From contig NZ_NSKB01000006.1 in the NCBI RefSeq assembly GCF_002286975.1, forward strand, positions 124,001 through 188,000: 64,000 nt of DNA. The letters run 5' to 3'. Shown here in pieces: positions 58,206 to 64,000 of this stretch. The notes under the pieces are model-generated. The model was given only the letters and a program-made list of their open reading frames with translations, was not told the origin of the DNA and made no database searches. The position numbers and the translations under genes were made by a program. The stretch comes from Halomonas salipaludis (lineage in GTDB: Bacteria; Pseudomonadota; Gammaproteobacteria; Pseudomonadales; Halomonadaceae). The stretch's first letter is position 1, and each line of letters opens with the position of its first letter.

Positions 58206-58279
58206 GGTGGGTCTCCAGGGGGTGTTGTTGGTACCGCTTCCCTACATCGATTTACCGTAGTCGATTTCGACTTGATCGC

Positions 58280-59233
58280 TCATTTTTTTGCTGCCATCCG
58301 CTGTAGCCGGACGGCCTGCTCAGAGAGGGCGTCGCGTAGCCCGGGTGGGTCGAGTATTTCGAAATCGAAGGGTTGGTGGGCCAACTGGCGAGCGAACCAG
58401 TCCAGGCTGTCGGTGCGCGCGTGGAGCATCACGGCGCTTCCGTCGGGCGTGAATACGCCGATATTGCGGCCCAGCTCCGCAACGATATTGGCGAGCTCGG
58501 CGTGAAAGCGCACACTGACGGCGATAGCGCGGGGCAGGCTGGCGATACTGTGGGCTAGATGTGCAGCCGGGTCGAAATCCATTGGTCGCTCGAAGCTGGC
58601 CTCGAGCGGCGTGGCCTCGACGATGCGATCCAGACGAAAGCTGCGCAGGTCGCGGCGCAGATGGCACCAGCCGCTGACATACCAACGACCAGAGCGATAG
58701 ACCAGGCCGTAGGGATTGAGCGCACGGCGGGTGTGCTGCTCCCGGTCGTCACGGTAGTCGAGCCGGACCCGCTGGCGGGCCTGGGTGGCGGTGGCGAACA
58801 GGATCAACAAGCGCTCGTCGCCCGGGGCGCGTGCCGAGGGCAATTCCAGGCGTGCGCTTTCGCTCAGGGCCTGTGCCTGCTGCTGCAACCTGGCGGGCAT
58901 GACCCGCTCCAGCTTGGCCCGCGCAGTTTCCAACGCTGGGGCCGTCTCGGCGATGCCCAGCCCCTGGGCGGCGAGCAACCCTAGCGAGACGGCCAGTGCC
59001 TCTTCGCTGTTGAACATCAGTGGCGGCAGCTTGAAGCCCGGCATCAGGCGATAGCCGCCGTGCCGCCCCCGCTCAGTGGTGACGGGAATGCCGAGATCTT
59101 CCAGGACCTGGATGTAGCGCCGAAGTGTGCGGCGGTCGACGCCTAGTCGCTCGGCCAGCTCCCGGCCACTCATGTGGCGGTGGGCCTGTAGCAGTTCGAG
59201 CAGTGTCAGCACGCGAACGGTGGGATTGGCCAC
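58280..59233 (-). CDS. YafY-type regulator (HTH_11 plus WYL domain)
   Basis: A 317-residue transcription factor. The winged helix is RVLTLLELLQAHRHMSGRELAERLGVDRRTLRRYIQVLEDLGIPVTTERGRHGGYRL. The WYL ligand-sensing domain starts near 145 (RQRVRLDYRDDREQHTRRALNPYGLVYRSGRWYVSGWCHLRRDLRSFRLDRI), followed by a WCX extension. The start is GTG at 59231-59233. It is divergent from the GST gene, and an inverted repeat sits between them. Confidence 0.87.
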   Translation of the reverse strand: MANPTVRVLTLLELLQAHRHMSGRELAERLGVDRRTLRRYIQVLEDLGIPVTTERGRHGGYRLMPGFKLPPLMFNSEEALAVSLGLLAAQGLGIAETAPALETARAKLERVMPARLQQQAQALSESARLELPSARAPGDERLLILFATATQARQRVRLDYRDDREQHTRRALNPYGLVYRSGRWYVSGWCHLRRDLRSFRLDRIVEATPLEASFERPMDFDPAAHLAHSIASLPRAIAVSVRFHAELANIVAELGRNIGVFTPDGSAVMLHARTDSLDWFARQLAHQPFDFEILDPPGLRDALSEQAVRLQRMAAKK

Positions 59234-59251
59234 GCTGAATTTTCCCGTTTG

Positions 59252-59276
59252 AAATAGGGCGTGATATGCCCTATTT
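59252..59276. promoter_or_regulatory. Operator between yafY-type gene and GST gene
   Basis: AAATAGGGC (59252-59260) and GCCCTATTT (59268-59276) are perfect inverted 9-bp arms around a 7-bp spacer. The site is 18 bp from the regulator's start codon and 74 bp from that of the GST gene, fitting control of both. Confidence 0.65.
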
Positions 59277-59350
59277 AGCCATTACCTTGCTGACAAGGCC
59301 AGGCGCATAAGGCGCTGGCTTTCTCACCCGAATCAGCAAGGAGCAAGGCA

Positions 59351-60073
59351 ATGGAACCTGTGCTTTTCTATGGCGTACCGCAAGGCTGTTCGTTCGGCTC
59401 TGTCGTGGTGCTCGAGTGGCTGGGGCAACCCTACCGGCTGTGCCGCATCGAGATGATGGAGCAGCCCTGGGACCCGCTTTATGCCAAAGTCAACCCGCTT
59501 TTCAAGACCCCGGCGCTGCTACTCGAAGATGGAGAGCCGCTTACCGAGAGCCTGGCGATCCTGCAGCACCTGGTGGCATGCGATCTCAGCACGCGGCTGG
59601 GCTTTGAACAGGGCAGCCGGGAACATGATCGCTTGAACCAGATGCTGGCCTACCTCACTACGGATTTCTTCGCCGCCTTCGGGCCACTCTGGACGCTCTA
59701 TGACACCCAAGGAATGAGCGGTGTGGAGCAGGCGTTGCTGCGCCGGCTGGGCCGTGAGCAGGTCGCGGAGGGCTGCGCCTACCTCGACGGATTACTGGCC
59801 AAGCGCGAGTGGCTGCTGGGCGATGCGCGCAGCATGGCGGATGCCTATGTCATGGGTATCGCTCGCTGGGCCGAGTATCACCGGCTATTCGATCTCGGGA
59901 GCGACTATCCGAACCTGGCCCGACACCTGGCGAAGCTCAGGGACGATCCGGCCGTGCGCTTCGCCGAAGCCATCGAGCGCGGCGAGCAGCCAACGGGGCA
60001 GGGGCACTTCAGGGGGCATGTAAGCCTGCAGGAATTGGAGCCGCGCCTGGCCCCCGACGCACTGTCCGCCTAA
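59351..60073 (+). CDS. Glutathione S-transferase family protein
   Basis: A 240-residue GST-like protein. The thioredoxin-like N-domain (VLFYGVPQGCSFGSVVVLEWLGQPYRLCRIEM, then NPLFKTPALLLEDGEPLTESLAILQHL with the cis-proline and the glutamyl-contact ES) is followed by an all-helical C-domain. S or C near residue 12-14 (GCSFGS) could activate glutathione. AAGGAG precedes the ATG. It is the likely target of the divergent YafY regulator. Confidence 0.85.
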   Translation: MEPVLFYGVPQGCSFGSVVVLEWLGQPYRLCRIEMMEQPWDPLYAKVNPLFKTPALLLEDGEPLTESLAILQHLVACDLSTRLGFEQGSREHDRLNQMLAYLTTDFFAAFGPLWTLYDTQGMSGVEQALLRRLGREQVAEGCAYLDGLLAKREWLLGDARSMADAYVMGIARWAEYHRLFDLGSDYPNLARHLAKLRDDPAVRFAEAIERGEQPTGQGHFRGHVSLQELEPRLAPDALSA

Positions 60074-60177
60074 GTATTGTCCATCAGGCCTGGCTCGAGC
60101 CAAGGCAGTCGAGCGCCGCCGGGCACACTAAGATCAGGCACTGCCCTGGCGGCGACTCGAAACAAAGGAGAACCGGA

Positions 60178-60636
60178 ATGTATCTATCGGCGCAAGATAT
60201 CCAAGCCCTTGAGGGCGTGAGGAAGGTGCACTTTCTCAATGCTCAAGCCGTGCGTATCAATAAGTCACTAGGGGATGCCGTGGGCATGTCCCAGCTAGGC
60301 ATCCACCAGATCAGCGTGCCACCCGGCCATTTCTCGACCGAATATCACTACCACTGCTATGAGGAGGAGGCGATCTACGTGCTTTCAGGAACCGGCGTGG
60401 CAACCCTTGGCGATCGTAAGCAGCCGATCAGTCCTGGCGACTTCGTCGGATGTCCTATTAATGGCGTGGCTCATGATATGTACAACGACGGTGACGAACC
60501 GCTGGTGTGCCTGGTGGTGGGCCAGCGGCTGGCCCAGGACGTCACCGACTACCCGCGCCCGGGCAAGCGACTGTATATCAATAGCAGTGAACGGACCCTG
60601 GTCGATCACGATGCCATCGAGCACGTGAAGCGCTAG
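60178..60636 (+). CDS. Cupin-domain protein
   Basis: A 152-residue single-cupin protein. The metal site is visible as YHYHCYEEEAIYVLSGTG (His, His, Glu) and PINGVAHDMYND (second His). AAAGGAG lies eight bases before the ATG at 60178. The fold would bind a metal and a small substrate; similar proteins are annotated only as cupins. It is 104 bp after the GST gene and may share its transcript. Confidence 0.82.
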   Translation: MYLSAQDIQALEGVRKVHFLNAQAVRINKSLGDAVGMSQLGIHQISVPPGHFSTEYHYHCYEEEAIYVLSGTGVATLGDRKQPISPGDFVGCPINGVAHDMYNDGDEPLVCLVVGQRLAQDVTDYPRPGKRLYINSSERTLVDHDAIEHVKR

Positions 60637-60714
60637 CGTTCGGGTAAGTAAGGGCTTACCGGGGTGCGAACATTATTTCGCTGAGATGGAGCTCGCGCCA
60701 TCACGAAAAGGGAC

Positions 60715-60747
60715 CCGCTGGCCCGAAGACCGGCAGGCCCCCAGCGG
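60715..60747. terminator. Hairpin between convergent genes
   Basis: CCGCTGG (60715-60721) and CCAGCGG (60741-60747) can form a seven-pair stem between the cupin gene and the convergent rhodanese gene. No U-tract follows. Confidence 0.4.
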
Positions 60748-60761
60748 AGTGCACAGCCCCG

Positions 60762-61088
60762 TCAGGTCGTGGCGACGGGCAGCTGGGCCTCCTCCCACTC
60801 CGCTTTGCCGCCCTTGTAGATGGCAACGTCGGTATAGCCCATAGCCTCGAGCTGGTTGGCCACCATGTCTGAGTTACGGCAGGTCGCGCTGGCGCAGTAC
60901 ACCACGATCATGGCCTGTTTATTCGGCAGTAGCTCGGGAGCTAGCTGTCTGACCTGGTCGTGGTTGATATTGACGGCATTCGGCAGGTGCCACTGCCGGA
61001 AATACTTCTCCGGCAGTGCTTCTATCAGAATCGGCTGCTCCTGGCCTTCGAGATGGGCGGCAAGGTCTTCGCGATTGATGGTCTTCAT
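60762..61088 (-). CDS. Rhodanese-like sulfurtransferase
   Basis: A 108-residue single-domain rhodanese. The active loop is CASATCRNS (catalytic cysteine C70 by my count), and the domain ends in YKGGKAEWEEAQLPV. It would transfer sulfane sulfur to thiol acceptors. TTGGAG precedes the ATG. It is divergent from the LysR gene at 61213. Confidence 0.88.
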   Translation of the reverse strand: MKTINREDLAAHLEGQEQPILIEALPEKYFRQWHLPNAVNINHDQVRQLAPELLPNKQAMIVVYCASATCRNSDMVANQLEAMGYTDVAIYKGGKAEWEEAQLPVATT

Positions 61089-61212
61089 GTTAGTGCTCCA
61101 AGTGTTGGCGAATGTGAATCCGTTGCCTCGGCAACGAGAGATCAGCGTAGGGTTTGCGAATCAGCAATGAAATCGACGAAAATTGCATAAAGTCATTGCA
61201 GAGGTGCAAGGT

Positions 61213-62109
61213 GTGAACTTCGATTGGGACAATCTTCGCCTTTTCCTGGCGATTGCCCGCGCCGGCACCCTGGCGGGGGCGGCGAGAGCGCTTGGCGTCA
61301 ACCACTCGACGGTATTCCGGCGGCTCAAGGCGTTGGAAGCAGGCTTGGAGGTGCGCTTGTTCGACCGCTTGGCACAGGGCTATGTGCCCACGGCGGCGGG
61401 CGAGACGCTGCGCAAGCACGCGGAACGGGTGGAAGAGGAGGCGCAGGCCATCGAGCGCGAGCTTGGGGGGCGCGACGTGAGGCTATCTGGGCGGGTCGTC
61501 GTCACCACCACCGATACCTTGGTCAATGCGTTTCTCGCGCCCGTATTCCAGGGCTTCGTCGAGCGCTACCCGGGCATCGAGCTGGAGCTGCTGATCGTCA
61601 GTGCCTTCCTCGACCTGGCCCGGCGCGAGGCGGATGTTGCCATTCGCCCGACGCAGGCGCCGCCGGAGAACCTGATTGGCCGCCGGTTAGGCACCATTCG
61701 CTGGGGGGTGTACGGCTCGCGCGAGTACTTGCAGGAGCGTCCGGCGCTCGAGGATCCGATGCGTCCCGAGGGACACCGCTTCGTCGGCGGCAACGAGTTG
61801 ATCCGCCATCTTGCCAGCAGCCGATGGCTCGACGAACGAGTGCCGCCGGAGGCCTTCGCGCTACGCACGAACAGCGTCGTCGCAGCGCTGGGGGCCGCCC
61901 GGGCCGGGGTGGGACTCGCCGTGGTGCCGCATTACATGGCTCGCCAGGAGAGTGGTTTGGAGTGCGTGCTAGCGATCGGCCCGGAAGTGGCGACTGACCT
62001 GTGGTTACTGGTCCATCCGGACCTACGTCACAGCGCTCGTATCCGTGCCTTCATGTCCTTTGCGGTTGACGCTGTCAGGCAGCGACAGGATGAATTGGAA
62101 GGCCGCTAA
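61213..62109 (+). CDS. LysR-family regulator
   Basis: A 298-residue LysR protein with FDWDNLRLFLAIARAGTLAGAARALGVNHSTVFRRLKALEAGLEVRLFDRLAQGYVPTAAG, the branch that starts with a WDDL/WDNL motif. I place the start at GTG 61213, with GAGGTG six bases upstream; TTG at 61183 is in frame too. Upstream lie GTTGCC-TC-GGCAAC (61120-61133) and TGCA half-sites around 61183-61201 that could be LysR sites. The divergent rhodanese is a possible target. The stop codon is inside the first unit of a tandem repeat. Confidence 0.85.
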   Translation: MNFDWDNLRLFLAIARAGTLAGAARALGVNHSTVFRRLKALEAGLEVRLFDRLAQGYVPTAAGETLRKHAERVEEEAQAIERELGGRDVRLSGRVVVTTTDTLVNAFLAPVFQGFVERYPGIELELLIVSAFLDLARREADVAIRPTQAPPENLIGRRLGTIRWGVYGSREYLQERPALEDPMRPEGHRFVGGNELIRHLASSRWLDERVPPEAFALRTNSVVAALGAARAGVGLAVVPHYMARQESGLECVLAIGPEVATDLWLLVHPDLRHSARIRAFMSFAVDAVRQRQDELEGR

Positions 62110-62146
62110 CGCCGGGGGGAGGGAAGGCCGCTAACGCCGGGGGGAG
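62097..62146 (+). repeat. Perfect 25-bp tandem duplication across a stop codon
   Basis: GGAAGGCCGCTAACGCCGGG followed by GGGAG (62097-62121) is repeated exactly at 62122-62146. The first unit contains the LysR stop codon. The following bases to 62243 are GC-rich and show no gene. Confidence 0.9.
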
Positions 62147-62243
62147 GCGCGCGAGTGCCAGGCCCGAGGCGGCGTGGCAACCGAGGAACGAGCCTGCTGC
62201 CGGGTAGGCAACGGCCTAGCCAGGCGTCACGACGCGATATGGA

Positions 62244-62271
62244 TTGACGCTGTGGCCGGGCATGCTATTTT
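62244..62271 (+). promoter_or_regulatory. Predicted sigma-70 promoter of the leader region
   Basis: TTGACG (62244-62249) and TATTTT (62266-62271) are spaced by 16 bp. A transcript starting near 62278 would carry the small ORF and then the DMT transporter gene. Confidence 0.45.
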
Positions 62272-62304
62272 CTAATATGTAGTCGCATCCAGGCGGAATC
62301 ATTC

Positions 62305-62481
62305 ATGCCCCCTTCTGCACGCTCTCCTCTTTCCACGCTGGTGGCCACGCCGGTCGCCGCCGTGGTGCGTGCCGCGACTGCTCCCCCCCTGCCACCTGTC
62401 GCTCCGCCGCTCGGCGTTTCGCCGCCAGCGGGGCTCGACATGGCCGGCGTTTCACCGCCGCCCATGTGCACTCTGGGCTGA
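62305..62481 (+). CDS. Possible 58-codon leader peptide
   Basis: An ATG-started frame of 58 codons with a GGCGGAAT-type ribosome site encodes a Pro/Ala/Val-rich peptide. It ends in a proline cluster and MCTLG (SPPPMCTLG-stop). The opposite strand has an equally open frame, so coding is not certain. Its place between a promoter and a hairpin ahead of an exporter gene resembles a regulatory leader peptide in which stalling at prolines could matter. No family was recognised. Confidence 0.35.
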   Translation: MPPSARSPLSTLVATPVAAVVRAATAPPLPPVAPPLGVSPPAGLDMAGVSPPPMCTLG

Positions 62482-62501
62482 CCTCCAGCCCACCAAGCTG
62501 C

Positions 62502-62544
62502 CTCAGCTTTTCATCGTTCGGCATTGTTCTCAGTGCCGGCTGAG
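62502..62544 (+). promoter_or_regulatory. Stem-loop in the leader of the DMT gene
   Basis: CTCAGC (62502-62507) pairs with GCTGAG (62539-62544), and inside it CGGCA (62519-62523) pairs with TGCCG (62534-62538). The structure starts 20 bases after the leader ORF stop. Confidence 0.45.
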
Positions 62545-62560
62545 GCCTGTGCGTCTCTGA

Positions 62561-62699
62561 GCTTTGTCCGAAAAGTCGTCGAGCGATAGTCAGACAAGGC
62601 AAAAATCGGCGAAAAGACGGAGTTTACGCGGTGTAAATGAGTACTTTGAGCCGAGTTTTAACGCCGTATGACCGAGCGCAGACAGTTTTCAGACGAAGC
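62561..62699. mobile_element. 139-bp MITE/REP-like element with terminal inverted repeats
   Basis: GCTTTGTCCGAAAAGT (62561-62576) and AGTTTTCAGACGAAGC (62684-62699) are inverted copies with 13 of 16 matching positions. The interior is AT-richer than the neighbouring genes and has no coding frame of note. Size and terminal repeats fit a non-autonomous element or a large intergenic repeat; I recall very similar intergenic sequence in halomonads, but copy number cannot be checked here. Confidence 0.5.
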
Positions 62700-62719
62700 G
62701 TAGACAGGTGAAAGTCATC

Positions 62720-63592
62720 ATGACAAACCATTCCGTTACCTTGGCCGCTCATGCGTCCACGGCGCTCTTCGTGCTGCTGTGGGGCAGTGGTGCCATCTTT
62801 ACCAAATGGGGGCTGGAGCATGCCCCGGCCTTTGCGTTTCTGCTGTTGCGCTTTGCCCTGGCGCTCACCGTGCTGATGTCCATCGGGCTTTACCGACGAC
62901 GCTGGTTACCCGCGCCCGGCACACGCCTGCGTGTTGCCGGCACCGGCCTGCTGCTGATAGGTGCCTACTCGATCTGCTATTTCCTGGCCATGGAGCAAGG
63001 CATCACGCCCGGGGTGTTGGCTACCCTGCTGGGAATACAGCCGATTCTGACCCTGATGCTGCTGGAGCGGCGCTTCGCGCCGATGAGAATGGCGGGGCTT
63101 TGCGTGGCGCTGATGGGGTTGGTGCTGGTGGTATATCAGAGTGTCGTCCTGGTGCGCTTTTCCCTGGCGGGCGTAGGCTTCGCCCTGGGCGCGCTGGGGT
63201 GCATGACGGTAGGCGCCATCATGCAGAAGCGTATTCGACAATCGCCCGCCGAGGTCCTGCCGCTGCAGTACGTGGCCAGCCTGGCACTGTGCCTGCCCTT
63301 CGCCGCGCTTCAACCGGTGGCATTCGAGCCAACCTGGGAGTTCCTGATTCCACTTCTCTGGCTGGCACTGGTCATTTCGGTAGTGGCGCAGCTGCTGCTG
63401 TATCGATTGATTCAGGCCGGTAATCTGGTCAACGTCACCAGCCTGTTCTATCTGGTGCCGGCGGCCACCGCCATGATGGACTATCTGTTCCTGGGCAATG
63501 CCCTGCCCATGCTTAGCCTGGCAGGCATGGGGCTTATCCTGCTAGGCCTGGCACTGGTATTCCGTCAGCCGGTAATGGTATCTCGGCAATAG
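62720..63592 (+). CDS. DMT-superfamily (EamA) transporter
   Basis: A 290-residue, ten-helix membrane protein with two EamA repeats (first HASTALFVLLWGSGAIFTKWGLEHAPAFAFLLLRFALALTVLM; second from about residue 150). AGGTGA precedes ATG 62720; a GTG 12 bases upstream is in frame. The preceding leader region and inserted repeat element make its 5' untranslated region unusually long. Substrate unknown. Confidence 0.84.
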   Translation: MTNHSVTLAAHASTALFVLLWGSGAIFTKWGLEHAPAFAFLLLRFALALTVLMSIGLYRRRWLPAPGTRLRVAGTGLLLIGAYSICYFLAMEQGITPGVLATLLGIQPILTLMLLERRFAPMRMAGLCVALMGLVLVVYQSVVLVRFSLAGVGFALGALGCMTVGAIMQKRIRQSPAEVLPLQYVASLALCLPFAALQPVAFEPTWEFLIPLLWLALVISVVAQLLLYRLIQAGNLVNVTSLFYLVPAATAMMDYLFLGNALPMLSLAGMGLILLGLALVFRQPVMVSRQ

Positions 63593-63626
63593 GGAGAAAA
63601 ATGTGGCGCCTGTTGGTCGCGAGCGT

Positions 63627-63977
63627 TCACGGAGCATCGTGGTGCTCGCGGCTGTCGGCGGGCGCCTGCTCGCGTTCGCGCATGCCGTAGTCGCGCATCA
63701 CCGTGGCCACGCGCAGGCGATAGTCGTCGAACACCACGTCACGGCCCTGGGTCTGGGCGCTGCGGTGGCGCTCGAGCCGGCGCCACTGGGCGACGGCCTG
63801 CTCATCTCGCCAGAAGGATAGCGAGAGCACCTTGCCCGGCTGGGTCAGGCTCTCGAAGCGCTCGATGGAGATGAAGCCATCAATCTCATCGAGTAGCGGG
63901 CGTAGGCTGGCGGCGATATCGAGGTACTGCTCGCGGCGGCCGGACTTGGGGATGACTTCGAAGATAACGGCGATCAT
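63627..63977 (-). CDS. ABM-fold (antibiotic biosynthesis monooxygenase-like) protein
   Basis: A 116-residue protein with MIAVIFEVIPKSGRREQYLDIAASLRPLLDEIDGFISIERFESLTQPGKVLSLSFWRDEQAVAQWRRLERHRSAQTQGR, the standard ABM ferredoxin-like fold with the conserved SxxxFWRDE..V..WR segment. Function is unknown; relatives include heme-degrading and quinone-oxidising enzymes. AGGAG precedes the ATG. It converges with the DMT gene. Confidence 0.85.
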   Translation of the reverse strand: MIAVIFEVIPKSGRREQYLDIAASLRPLLDEIDGFISIERFESLTQPGKVLSLSFWRDEQAVAQWRRLERHRSAQTQGRDVVFDDYRLRVATVMRDYGMREREQAPADSREHHDAP

Positions 63978-64000
63978 GTGAACTCCTGATTCAGACAGTT

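Noticed and set aside
62265-62471. Minus-strand ORF of 68 codons opposite the leader ORF
   Set aside because: Gly/Ala/Thr-rich low-complexity sequence with no ribosome site. The plus-strand frame has better context, though neither is certain.
1-64000. tRNA, rRNA, CRISPR arrays, prophage or complete insertion sequences
   Set aside because: No tRNA-like or rRNA sequence, regularly spaced repeats, phage structural genes or full transposase was found on reading both strands. Only one IS30 fragment is present.

Overview
The window is 64 kb of GC-rich chromosome that looks like accessory sequence of a halophilic gammaproteobacterium of the Halomonas type. The pointers are an ectoine 5-hydroxylase (ectD) standing away from any ectABC, GC-rich codon use, Dpp-type peptide uptake, many DMT/MFS exporters and several DUF1127 (YjiS-like) genes. 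No rRNA, tRNA, CRISPR array, prophage or intact transposase was seen. The taxon is inferred from gene content only.

Layout. 0-3 kb: an aadA-type aminoglycoside adenylyltransferase followed by an AT-richer cassette (DMT exporter plus XRE-cupin regulator), which is bracketed by a second, diverged copy of the aadA 3' end. 3-7 kb: an MDR oxidoreductase, an AraC/MFS divergent pair, and a decayed Xre-RES toxin-antitoxin locus whose toxin is truncated. 6.8-16 kb: a LysR regulator divergent from a seven-gene operon for oligopeptide uptake (binding protein, two permeases, two ATPases) and hydrolysis (two M20 metallopeptidases). 16-25 kb: META lipoprotein, AraC-GrpB, an MFS exporter, a YgeA-type racemase, an ArsR/SRPBCC/VOC/DUF899 cluster, an SDR, an Nmad3-like protein, endonuclease IV and OsmC. 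25-41 kb: a run of small detoxification and stress genes with their regulators, including nitroreductase, MarR/DMT, FMN reductase behind a SoxR-like promoter, ectD, arylamine N-acetyltransferase, PhzF, GlxA-type AraC, AhpD-like, Lrp/DMT and a MarR-GNAT fusion. 41-49 kb: an RND pump and adaptor divergent from a TetR gene, then a PadR/MFS/arsH unit with a matched pair of palindromes. 49-53.5 kb: azoreductase, two LysR genes, an ECF41-like sigma factor that lacks region 2, and a broken PNPOx-like gene. 53.5-57.8 kb: a small island. Its left edge carries fragments of a VOC gene, a LysR gene and an IS30 transposase. Its right edge carries fragments of a DUF1127 gene and a LysR gene. In between is a three-gene operon of unrecognised envelope proteins. 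57.8-64 kb: VOC, a YafY regulator with GST, cupin, rhodanese, LysR, a leader-like region with a MITE-like element before a DMT exporter, and a monooxygenase-like gene.

The dominant theme is regulator-effector pairs: about 18 transcription factors of eleven families, many beside a one- or two-gene exporter or redox target. Several have a clear palindromic operator in the intergenic space (arsR, marR, marR-GNAT, tetR, padR, yafY, xre). The second theme is gene turnover: two acquired modules flanked by diverged duplicates of a neighbouring gene, and three genes truncated or internally deleted.

The best candidate for an undescribed system is the three-gene envelope operon at 53941-57498. The PadR/MFS/ArsH unit with a vicinal-cysteine PadR and the sigma factor without region 2 come next.
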